37,580 nt of DNA, from positions 1 through 37,580 of the forward strand of contig NZ_ALJL01000029.1 in NCBI RefSeq assembly GCF_000287675.1, read 5' to 3'. Position 1 is the first letter of the stretch, and each line of letters begins with the position of its first letter. Position numbers and translations under genes: made by a program. Source of the DNA: Lachnoanaerobaculum sp. ICM7 (GTDB lineage Bacteria > Bacillota > Clostridia > Lachnospirales > Lachnospiraceae). Shown in pieces: positions 31,191 through 37,580 of the stretch. Under the pieces are notes generated by a model that saw only the letters and a list, made by a program, of their open reading frames with translations, made no database searches and was not told the origin of the DNA.

Positions 31191-32669
31191 ATGGATTATA
31201 TCAAAATCAATGATTTGGATAATGTATGTGTGGCATTGAATGCATTGCCAAAGGGAGAAAAAATAACTATAGGAAACGAGAGTGTAGAGACAAACAGTGA
31301 AATTCCCGCCGGACATAAGGTGGCACTTAAGGATATAAAAGCCGGTGAGGATGTTATAAAGTACGGAAACAGAATCGGAATTGCAAAAGAGGATATAAAA
31401 GCCGGTGACTGGATACATACTCATAATATAAAAACAGCACTTGGTGATTTGCTTGAATATAAATATATTCCAAAGGTTAAAGAGATAAAAGAAACCGCTC
31501 ATGAAACCTTCCTTGGATTTAAGAGAAAAAACGGCAAGGTGGGAGTGAGAAATGAGATATGGATTATTCCGACAGTAGGCTGTGTCAACAATGTGGCACA
31601 GGCAATTGAAAGAAGAGCGAAGTCGCTTATAAAGGGAAGTGTGGAAGATGTAATAGCTTTTGTACATCCATATGGCTGTTCACAGATGGGTGACGATCAG
31701 GAAAACACCAGAAATATACTTGCGGATATGATAAATCATCCTAATGCGGGAGGTGTACTTGTACTGGGGCTTGGTTGTGAGAATTCAAATATTCCGTTAC
31801 TTAAAGAATACCTTGGTGATATAGACGAAAGCAGAGTGAAATTTTTGGTATCTCAGGAAGTTGAAGATGAGATAGAAACAGGACTTTCTCTTATAGAAGA
31901 ACTTATAAACAATATATCCGATGAAAAGAGAGAAGAAATAGATGCAAGCGAACTTATAATAGGAATGAAATGTGGAGGCTCTGACGGGCTTTCGGGAATA
32001 ACAGCAAATCCTATAGTTGGAGAGTTCTCAGATATCCTCATATCAAAGGGAGGAAGCACAATACTTACGGAAGTACCGGAAATGTTTGGAGCGGAAACTC
32101 TTTTGATGGAAAGGTGTAAGGATAAGGAGACTTTTGAAAAGACGGTAGCTCTTATAAATGATTTTAAAATGTATTTTAAAAATCATAATCAGACAATCTA
32201 TGAGAATCCGTCACCGGGAAATAAGGCAGGAGGTATATCCACTCTGGAAGATAAGTCTTTGGGCTGTACACAGAAGTCCGGAAGTGCTAAAGTGGTAGAT
32301 GTACTTGATTATGGAGATACCGTAAAAACAAAGGGACTTAATCTGCTTTCATCACCTGGAAACGATCTTGTTGCCGCTACGGCGCTTGCAATGAGCGGAG
32401 CTCATATAGTGCTCTTTACCACAGGAAGGGGAACACCTTTTGCCTCACCTGTTCCGACATTAAAGATTGCTACCAACTCAAGACTTGCAAAAGGCAAGGG
32501 AAATTGGATAGATTTTAATGCCGGAAGAATGGTTGAGGATAAAACAAAGGAAGAGCTTGCAAACGAGCTTTTTAAACTTGTGTTGGATGTGGCAAGCGGA
32601 AAGAAAGTAAAGTCTGAAGTTGCGGGATCCCATGATTTTGCAATCTTTAAGCAGGGAGTAACTCTTTAG
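31191..32669 (+). CDS. uxaA: Altronate dehydratase
   Basis: A 492-residue UxaA of normal length, dehydrating D-altronate to 2-keto-3-deoxygluconate. Residues 1-95 are the SAF-type N-terminal domain (GHKVALKDIKAGEDVIKYG), the rest the C-terminal iron-binding dehydratase domain with VGVRNEIWIIPTVGCVNN, HPYGCSQMGDD, GLGCENSN, MKCGGSDGLSGITANP and SPGNDLVAATALAMSGAH. Cysteines in the Gly-Cys motifs are expected metal ligands. It is the first plus-strand gene of the uronate cluster. An IS200/IS605 element begins at its very stop codon. Confidence 0.95.
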   Translation: MDYIKINDLDNVCVALNALPKGEKITIGNESVETNSEIPAGHKVALKDIKAGEDVIKYGNRIGIAKEDIKAGDWIHTHNIKTALGDLLEYKYIPKVKEIKETAHETFLGFKRKNGKVGVRNEIWIIPTVGCVNNVAQAIERRAKSLIKGSVEDVIAFVHPYGCSQMGDDQENTRNILADMINHPNAGGVLVLGLGCENSNIPLLKEYLGDIDESRVKFLVSQEVEDEIETGLSLIEELINNISDEKREEIDASELIIGMKCGGSDGLSGITANPIVGEFSDILISKGGSTILTEVPEMFGAETLLMERCKDKETFEKTVALINDFKMYFKNHNQTIYENPSPGNKAGGISTLEDKSLGCTQKSGSAKVVDVLDYGDTVKTKGLNLLSSPGNDLVAATALAMSGAHIVLFTTGRGTPFASPVPTLKIATNSRLAKGKGNWIDFNAGRMVEDKTKEELANELFKLVLDVASGKKVKSEVAGSHDFAIFKQGVTL

Positions 32670-33337
32670 TCAACTACCCATCACCTAAAGGTAATGGGCT
32701 TGTAACTGCCCAGTCGTAGTAACGGCTTACGTCTCCGACCTTTAGGCCCCAATAGATATTGCTATCTAAAGTGGCGTTACATCGTAGGGTGGTTGACAAC
32801 ACCCTTTACAACAAAGATTTACTCTGCTGTAACTATACTAGGTACTTGGCTATCGGTTAGATAGAGGTAATATTATTGATAATAAATATAGTCGTCATAA
32901 CAGGCGTAAATACAGTTTAAAAGTACATATCCTATTAGTGACAAAATATCGTAAACAGCTACCGGGAAGCAACATTGCTGACGATGTAAAACAAAAGATA
33001 TTCGATATTTGTAAATCTCATAATCGGGAAATAATTGTTATGGAAACTGACAAAGACCATATATATTTTCCGGTCAGTTATGACACTACCGATAAGATCT
33101 GTGATATCGTAAAAACCATCAAGCAAGAAACAACTCATTGTTTAGGGGTTAAATATAACAGTTTTCTTTCCAAACAGTATTGGAAGAAACACATCTTTTG
33201 GTCTGATGGTTATTTTGCTTGTAGTATTGGGGAAGTATCGTCATCTACAATTCAAAAGTACATCGAAAGCCAAGGGTAATGGTTAAAAAATTACAAGACT
33301 CCTCCCACCACCCAAGAGTAGTGGGTTTCCGTCTATG
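32670..33337 (+). mobile_element. IS200/IS605-type element (tnpA only), about 670 bp
   Basis: The insert lies between uxaA and the IclR gene. Near the left end, CCCAT-C-ACCT and AGGT-A-ATGGG (32678-32699) form a hairpin with one C-A mismatch; near the right end CCCAC and GTGGG arms (33305-33326) form a matching hairpin with the same kind of mismatch. Such subterminal imperfect hairpins are where IS200/IS605 TnpA binds. There are no terminal inverted repeats. The ~200-nt leader before tnpA is rich in possible stems. Exact ends are uncertain by several bases. Confidence 0.8.
32875..33279 (+). CDS. tnpA: IS200/IS605 TnpA-like transposase with altered HUH motif
   Basis: A Y1 HUH transposase. The full-length frame (134 residues) would begin at ATT 32875 (IDNKYSRHNRRKYSL...), preceded by GAGGT; the first standard codon is the GTG at 32938, which would remove the N-terminal strand. 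The catalytic Tyr (Tyr129, in TIQKYIESQG) is present, and WKKHIFWSDGYFACSIG is typical. The HUH motif reads His62-Ile-Tyr64 instead of His-hydrophobic-His, so metal binding should be impaired. With the odd start this is probably an inactive copy. Confidence 0.75.
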   Translation: MDNKYSRHNRRKYSLKVHILLVTKYRKQLPGSNIADDVKQKIFDICKSHNREIIVMETDKDHIYFPVSYDTTDKICDIVKTIKQETTHCLGVKYNSFLSKQYWKKHIFWSDGYFACSIGEVSSSTIQKYIESQG

Positions 33338-33358
33338 ACAACCGAAAGGATTTTATTT

Positions 33359-34114
33359 ATGAAAATAAATCGGACCACTGAAAGAAGTATACAAATAATG
33401 CAGCTTATAGCTAAATCCGGAGAAGGTCTTGAAATGGATGAGATCTGTGAGAAGCTATACATTCCAAGAACCAGTTGCTATGACATACTGGTTACATTGG
33501 TTCATATGGGAATGCTTGAAATAAACACCGGCATTAAAAGAAGCTATAAGATAGGCATAAATGCCTACAGAATCGGTATGAGCTATACCAATAACAGAAA
33601 TATTTCTGAAATCATAGCGCCTGCACTGAAGGAGCTTTCAAAGGAATTGCAAAAGACCTGTTTTTTCGGTGTGCTGGAAGGTAATAAAATAGTATATATA
33701 TCAAAGTGTGAGCCGGAAAATCCTATAATAACCACAGCGACCATAGGTACTAAGAATCCGGTATACAATACTTCTCTCGGAAAAGCCATACTCAGTACTA
33801 TGAGTGAAGAGAAGATAAGAAGTATAGCTAAGGACATAGACTTTAAACCTGTAACAAGATTTACTCTTACAGATGTGGATGCTCTTGTAAAGAATATTGA
33901 AATATCAAAAGCAAGGGGATTTGCACTGGATGAGAGAGAACTTGAGGAGCATATGGAATGTGTCGGTGTACCGATATTTGACGAAAAAAGAGAGTGTATA
34001 GGAGCTATCTCGGCTTCAAGCCTTTACAGAAAAGATGAGGACTATATTGCGCTTGGAGAGATATTAAAAAAGCGTGGATTGGAAATATCAAAATCTTTAG
34101 GTTTTATGCCTTGA
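33359..34114 (+). CDS. IclR-family transcriptional regulator (KdgR-like)
   Basis: A 251-residue IclR-type regulator. The N-terminal winged helix (TERSIQIMQLIAKSGEGLEM; IPRTSCYDILVTLVHMGML) is followed by the effector domain (FGVLEGNKIVYISKCEP; TSLGKAILSTM; GFALDERELEEHMECVGVPI). The last motif is the usual IclR ligand pocket. I start at ATG 33359 with AAAGGA upstream; an earlier ATG at 33335 lies at the IS edge without ribosome site. By position it should control the KDG genes eda and kdgK; KdgR proteins that respond to KDG belong to this family. Confidence 0.88.
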   Translation: MKINRTTERSIQIMQLIAKSGEGLEMDEICEKLYIPRTSCYDILVTLVHMGMLEINTGIKRSYKIGINAYRIGMSYTNNRNISEIIAPALKELSKELQKTCFFGVLEGNKIVYISKCEPENPIITTATIGTKNPVYNTSLGKAILSTMSEEKIRSIAKDIDFKPVTRFTLTDVDALVKNIEISKARGFALDERELEEHMECVGVPIFDEKRECIGAISASSLYRKDEDYIALGEILKKRGLEISKSLGFMP

Positions 34115-34181
34115 CAATGATAAAAAAGTTAATTACAATCAAGATATCGCAAATGTGAATTGCTATTCGTATATACGAATA
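34111..34181 (+). promoter_or_regulatory. eda-kdgK promoter with 18-bp palindrome
   Basis: TTGACA (34111-34116), exactly 17 bp, TACAAT (34134-34139); the IclR-type gene stop lies inside the -35. TATTCGTATATACGAATA at 34164-34181 is a perfect 18-bp palindrome in the leader, about 20 nt past the expected start: likely operator, with the IclR-type regulator as natural candidate. Confidence 0.75.
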
Positions 34182-34207
34182 TTGATATATTATTTATGGA
34201 GGTTCAA

Positions 34208-34858
34208 ATGAGAAAAGAACAGGTTCTTACAAGAATGAAAGAAGATTGTCTGGTTGCCGTTGTTCGTGCAAAGAACAAAGAGCAGGGTGAGAAGGTCATA
34301 GATGCTATTGTTGCAGGCGGAATCAATTTTATTGAGATTACTATGACTATGGACGAAGGAAATCCTGTAGAGTTTATACAGTTTATGTCTGAGAAGTACA
34401 GAAATAATGAAAAGATAGTTATCGGTGCAGGTACTGTACTTGATCCTGAGACAGCAAGAGCTGTAATTTTGGCAGGTGCTAACTATGTTGTAAGTCCGGG
34501 ACTTAATGTAGAGACAATTAAGCTTTGCAACAGATACAGAGTTCCTATGCTTCCGGGTGTTATGTCACCTACAGAGGCTATCACAGCTCTTGAAGCAGGA
34601 TGCGATATCATAAAGGTATTCCCGGGAAATGTAGTGGGACCGGGTGCGATCAGCTCATTTAAGGGACCTCTTCCACAGGGAGATTTCATGCCGAGCGGTG
34701 GTGTGGATGTTGACAATGTAGATAAGTGGTTAAAGGCCGGAGCATGTGCCGTAGGTACAGGTTCATCACTTACAAAGGGTGCGGCTACAGGTGATTTCGC
34801 AGCTATAACAGCAAAGGCAAAGGAGTTTGTTGAGGCGGTAGCGGCGGCAAGAAAGTAA
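34208..34858 (+). CDS. eda: KDPG/KHG aldolase
   Basis: A 216-residue class I aldolase splitting 2-keto-3-deoxy-6-phosphogluconate into pyruvate and glyceraldehyde-3-phosphate. VAVVRAKNKEQGEKVIDAI (with the active-site Arg), FIEITMTMD (Glu), GAGTVLDPE, LPGVMSPTEAITALEAGCD and the Schiff-base lysine in IIKVFPGN are all present; MPSGGVDVDNV closes the phosphate site. TGGAGG lies just upstream of ATG 34208; the frame's earlier start at 34160 overlaps the operator. kdgK follows after 24 nt. Confidence 0.94.
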   Translation: MRKEQVLTRMKEDCLVAVVRAKNKEQGEKVIDAIVAGGINFIEITMTMDEGNPVEFIQFMSEKYRNNEKIVIGAGTVLDPETARAVILAGANYVVSPGLNVETIKLCNRYRVPMLPGVMSPTEAITALEAGCDIIKVFPGNVVGPGAISSFKGPLPQGDFMPSGGVDVDNVDKWLKAGACAVGTGSSLTKGAATGDFAAITAKAKEFVEAVAAARK

Positions 34859-34882
34859 TATTTTATTTTGAACGGAGAAAAT

Positions 34883-35914
34883 ATGGCAAAGATAGTTACA
34901 ATGGGAGAGATAATGCTCAGATTATCAACTCCAAATAATGAGAAGTTTATTCAGGCCGATGAGTTTGATATCAATTATGGCGGTGGTGAGGCTAATGTTG
35001 CCGTTTCACTTGCAAACTATGGACATGAAGCGGATTTTGTAAGTGCGTTACCGAAGAATCCTATAGGTGATGCGGCTATTGCAACTCTTCGCAAGTATAA
35101 TGTAGGAACGAAGCATATATCAAGAAGCGGTGAGAGAGTGGGCATCTACTTCCTTGAAACAGGTTCAGCGATGAGAGCTTCAAATGTAGTATATGACAGA
35201 GCACATTCTTCTATTTCTACAGCTAAGGTGGATGAATTTGACTTTGATGAGATTTTCAAAGATGCGGATTGGTTCCATTTTACAGGTATCACACCTGCAG
35301 TTTCAGATTCTGCCGCAGAGCTTACAGAGGCTGCTCTTAAGGCTGCAAAGAAGGCAGGAGTTACAGTATCTGTAGACCTTAACTTCAGAAAGAAACTCTG
35401 GTCATCAGAGAAAGCAAAGAAAATAATGACAAATCTTATGCAGTATGTAGATGTATGTATCGGTAATGAAGAGGATGCCGAGAAGGTTCTCGGATTTAAG
35501 CCGGGCAACACAGATGTTACAGCAGGAGAACTCGAGCTTAGCGGATATGTGGATATCTTCAATCAGATGTGTGATCAGTTTAAGTTTAAATATGTTATAA
35601 GCTCACTTCGTGAGAGCTTCTCAGCTTCAAACAATGACTGGTCTGCTTGTATAATGGACGGAAGCACAAGAGAGTTCTATCACTCAAAGAAATACCATGT
35701 AACTCCGATCGTAGACAGAGTCGGCGGTGGTGATTCATTTGCAGCAGGAGTTATCTGCGGACTTTGCGATAAGAAAGACTTTAAGTCGGCACTTGAATTT
35801 GCAGTAGCCGCTTCAGCACTTAAGCATACAATCCCGGGAGATTTCAACCTTGTAACAAGAGAAGATGTTGAGAGCCTTGCAGGCGGAGACGGCTCGGGTA
35901 GAGTGCAAAGATAA
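34883..35914 (+). CDS. kdgK: 2-keto-3-deoxygluconate kinase (PfkB family)
   Basis: A 343-residue ribokinase-family sugar kinase phosphorylating KDG. An N-terminal GEIMLRLSTPNNEKF, substrate part NYGGGEANVAVSLANYGHEA (about 34-53), VSVDLNFRKKLW, and the PfkB signature DRVGGGDSFAAGVICGL (about 279-295) with catalytic Asp in GGGDS. CGGAGAA precedes ATG 34883; the in-frame TTG at 34868 is not needed. It closes the pathway in this window. No uxaB/uxuB oxidoreductase or uxuA is seen, so the rest lies elsewhere. Confidence 0.93.
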   Translation: MAKIVTMGEIMLRLSTPNNEKFIQADEFDINYGGGEANVAVSLANYGHEADFVSALPKNPIGDAAIATLRKYNVGTKHISRSGERVGIYFLETGSAMRASNVVYDRAHSSISTAKVDEFDFDEIFKDADWFHFTGITPAVSDSAAELTEAALKAAKKAGVTVSVDLNFRKKLWSSEKAKKIMTNLMQYVDVCIGNEEDAEKVLGFKPGNTDVTAGELELSGYVDIFNQMCDQFKFKYVISSLRESFSASNNDWSACIMDGSTREFYHSKKYHVTPIVDRVGGGDSFAAGVICGLCDKKDFKSALEFAVAASALKHTIPGDFNLVTREDVESLAGGDGSGRVQR

Positions 35915-35965
35915 TCAAAGTTTATATGTATTTTCCTATATAAAGATTTGTGTTTACAAATTATG

Positions 35966-35999
35966 AATAGCATAGTACAATCAGACTATGCTATTTTTA
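35966..35999 (+). terminator. Terminator of the uronate operon
   Basis: AATAGCATAGT (35966-35976) pairs perfectly with ACTATGCTATT (35985-35995), followed by T run. The gap from here to 36205 is very AT-rich with nothing else recognised. Confidence 0.9.
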
Positions 36000-36205
36000 T
36001 TGATATAGTAAGATAATGTTACATATATCTTATAATTAAGGTTGAAGATTTAAAAATAGTATTCTATGGTTATAGACTTTTGTTATATTGGCATTGTATG
36101 AATTTTATAGTAGTAATATATGATGATTACTATAATATTTTATACATAATATTTAATATATATTGTGCGTATTTAATATAAATATATTATAAGGAGAACT
36201 ATTAT

Positions 36206-36724
36206 ATGGAAAATTGGGGTACAGTGAATATTGAAGGAATGATATCCTTAATAAAGGAGTCCGTTGAAGAAGGTCATGAAGGTTCTGCTTTATTGTTTTT
36301 AGGAGAGCCTGGAATTGGAAAAGCAGAAGCAATAAAAGATTTGGCGACAGATATGGGAATTGGATTTAAAGAGATAAAGCTCGACCAAATTGATAATTCA
36401 GATATGAATATGCTACTAAAAATAGAGAAGCTTGATGATGGCGAAAGAAAGTTGAAATATTCACATAGTGATTTGTTGCCACAAATTGATAGAGATGGAG
36501 AGTCGGGAATACTATTGTTAAATAATATTACATCATGTACAGATGAGGTTTGGCATACAGTTTTTGATTTCACACGTTCAGATAGATGTGTTAATGCTTA
36601 TAGATTACCTGAAAAATGGGTGGTTGTATATTTAGGAAACAGAGAAGAGGACGGGGTAGATTTTAAAAAAGAACCATGGGGGAAATTAATAAATAGGTGC
36701 TTTAGTCTTGTTGTAAATAAATAA
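36206..36724 (+). CDS. Short MoxR/AAA-like ATPase domain protein, possibly degenerate
   Basis: A 172-residue protein resembling the first part of MoxR-type AAA+ ATPases. ALLFLGEPGIGKAEAIKDLA (about 28-47) is a Walker A with Ala after the Lys where Thr or Ser is usual. SGILLLNNIT (about 99-108) holds the Walker B position but with Asn-Asn in place of Asp-Glu. KWVVVYLGNREEDG is sensor-1-like. The lid domain is missing, so it ends about 100 residues early. ATP hydrolysis is doubtful. AAGGAG precedes the ATG and its own terminator follows. No partner VWA gene is seen. Confidence 0.6.
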   Translation: MENWGTVNIEGMISLIKESVEEGHEGSALLFLGEPGIGKAEAIKDLATDMGIGFKEIKLDQIDNSDMNMLLKIEKLDDGERKLKYSHSDLLPQIDRDGESGILLLNNITSCTDEVWHTVFDFTRSDRCVNAYRLPEKWVVVYLGNREEDGVDFKKEPWGKLINRCFSLVVNK

Positions 36725-36749
36725 AAGTTATAGGTTTTTAGATTTTGTT

Positions 36750-36775
36750 GTGGGCTGTTTTAGCCCACTTTTATT
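36750..36775 (+). terminator. Terminator after the AAA-like gene
   Basis: GTGGGCT (36750-36756) pairs with AGCCCAC (36762-36768), loop of 5, followed by TTTTATTT. Confidence 0.88.
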
Positions 36776-36899
36776 TGTGGTACATAATATTTTGTGCATA
36801 AAGTTAGATAAAGATTGTATATCAAATGTGTAGTGCTCTTTTTAGCAAGAGTAGATATAAAAAGAATATATTGTGTACTGAGTTTAGTATGAGAAGGCA

Positions 36900-37007
36900 T
36901 TAACGGTTTTCAATAATCATCATATTGTATTTCAACCATTTTATTTCTAATATATTTTTTATATCACGGTGATAATTTTCTGAAACAATAAGTTTATACT
37001 GTTCCAT
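36900..37007 (-). pseudogene. ParE/RelE-like toxin, N-terminal remnant
   Basis: The ATG at 37007 overlaps the antitoxin end by 14 nt and gives 35 residues. The first ~18 (MEQYKLIVSENYHRDIKNIL) are a ParE/RelE toxin start; the rest is unrelated and stops. A working toxin would be about 95 residues, so the toxin is dead and the antitoxin is orphaned. Confidence 0.6.
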
Positions 37008-37266
37008 TATTTAATCCCTCTCGAAGACGTTTCATGGACTCCTCAAAACTTAATGTATGACCGTTTGAAAAGTCATCTTCGCTTTGTTCCAAAAGCCTAT
37101 ATAGTTCATATTTACTGGTTAATTTATTATATAAGTCAATGCTCATAACGGCTAAGTCACCTCTACCGTTTTTGGTAATAAATATAGGTTCGTTTGTGTT
37201 ATGGCAAAATGTAGAGATGTCATTGTAGCTGTTACGTAAGTCTGTACTTGATTTAATTATTGGCAT
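36994..37266 (-). CDS. Phd/YefM family antitoxin, orphan
   Basis: A 90-residue Phd/YefM antitoxin: IIKSSTDLRNSYNDISTFCH, then PIFITKNGRGDLAVMSIDLY is the DNA-binding half, and an acidic, helical tail (SEDDFSNGHTLSFEESMKRL) the toxin-binding part. Length is normal and the ribosome site (GGAGG) strong, so it is likely expressed. Its former toxin partner survives only as a 35-residue stub. It may still repress its promoter or neutralise a related toxin encoded elsewhere. Confidence 0.88.
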   Translation of the reverse strand: MPIIKSSTDLRNSYNDISTFCHNTNEPIFITKNGRGDLAVMSIDLYNKLTSKYELYRLLEQSEDDFSNGHTLSFEESMKRLREGLNNGTV

Positions 37267-37278
37267 AAAACCTCCTTC

Positions 37279-37315
37279 CTAAAGAAATTATAATATTATT
37301 TCTTTAGAAACTCAA
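37279..37315 (-). promoter_or_regulatory. Promoter and operator of the orphan antitoxin
   Basis: On the minus strand TTGAGT (37310-37315), 17 bp, TATAAT (37287-37292). CTAAAGAAAT (37279-37288) and ATTTCTTTAG (37298-37307) are perfect 10-bp arms with 9 bp between them; the -10 overlaps one arm and lies partly between the two, which fits autorepression. Confidence 0.75.
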
Positions 37316-37382
37316 TAAATAAAAGTGGAAAAGTTTGAAATATCATATTGACAAAAAAATAACAATATAGTATTATCCTGTC

Positions 37383-37450
37383 TTTGACAGTTTCAAAAGT
37401 TAAAATGCCCTTTGAGCCCAGTGTTTTACAGGCTTTAAGGGCATTTTTAT
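37383..37450 (+). ncRNA. Candidate small RNA ending in a strong terminator
   Basis: TTGACA (37348-37353), exactly 17 bp, TATTAT (37371-37376) predicts a transcript start near 37383. The transcript ends after only ~68 nt in a long hairpin (AAAATGCCCTT at 37402-37412 with AAGGGCATTTT at 37437-37447; inner GAGCC 37414-37418 / GGCTT 37431-37435) and a T5 tract. No coding frame fits. It may be a small RNA or an attenuator of a gene beyond the window; 37451-37580 holds nothing I recognise. Confidence 0.5.
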
Positions 37451-37580
37451 TTCGTTTTGAAACTAAAAAAATAGTATTTTATTTTCCTTTACTTTGTTTT
37501 TGTATTGTTCTCATTTGACTTTTTGTTATAAATTCAAAATCTGTATTAAAATGACAAATCTCATGCAGTTTATCTGTGAG

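Noticed and set aside
32678-33326. The hairpins around the IS read as attenuators or attachment sites
   Set aside because: They match each other at both ends of a tnpA gene, as expected for IS200/IS605 subterminal hairpins; no integrase or attC features are present.

Overview
The window is AT-rich DNA from a low-GC Firmicute, most likely an anaerobic member of the Lachnospiraceae. This is inferred from gene content and codon style (DUF2156 + Eis-like acetyltransferase pair, DUF6718, MacAB-type exporter with an SLH protein, uronate genes); no 16S or marker gene is present to prove it. Most genes lie on the plus strand; exceptions are the lacI-type/uxaC pair, an antitoxin near the right end and a chorismate mutase fragment at the left end.

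Layout. 1-5200: a truncated chorismate mutase gene, a DUF2156/acetyltransferase operon whose promoter abuts the start codon (probable leaderless mRNA), a C39-like peptidase, DUF6718, a PARG-like macro-domain protein and an intact YefM/YoeB toxin-antitoxin pair. 5200-8320: glycerol dehydrogenase and two overlapping COG3541-type nucleotidyltransferases. 8330-13520: an accessory and decay zone holding a Schlafen/AlbA-type regulator remnant, a broken RelB/ParE-like pair, a degenerate second copy of the gldA-3'/nucleotidyltransferase-5' junction split by a DUF1643 gene, an AbiF-type (Abi_2, HEPN) gene preceded by a consensus promoter and a very short hairpin RNA, then a Fic protein with its own HTH and an unknown partner gene. 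13600-21200: housekeeping genes (LMW phosphatase, Fe-alcohol dehydrogenase, Zur-like regulator with znuACB, gpmI). 21400-28100: SLH protein + MacA/MacB/permease exporter, CPBP protease, GT2 glycosyltransferase. 28200-28430: tRNA-Val(UAC) and tRNA-Met(CAU). 28500-35920: a hexuronate catabolism cluster (uxaC, LacI-type regulator, uxaA, IclR-type regulator, KDPG aldolase, KDG kinase) interrupted by an IS200/IS605-like element. 36200-37580: a short AAA-like ATPase, an orphan Phd antitoxin with a truncated toxin, and a possible small RNA.

How they work together. The uronate cluster isomerises hexuronates (UxaC), dehydrates altronate to KDG (UxaA), phosphorylates it (KdgK) and cleaves KDPG (Eda); the LacI- and IclR-type regulators each have a well-placed palindrome. 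The zinc genes form a regulator-transporter operon with a perfect 7-1-7 palindrome in front. The most interesting locus is the AbiF module at 10604-11652: promoter, about 47-nt structured RNA ending in a T10 tract, then the ribosome-binding site of a HEPN-domain gene. It fits a toxin controlled by a small RNA and sits in a patchwork of toxin-antitoxin and defence-like remnants.
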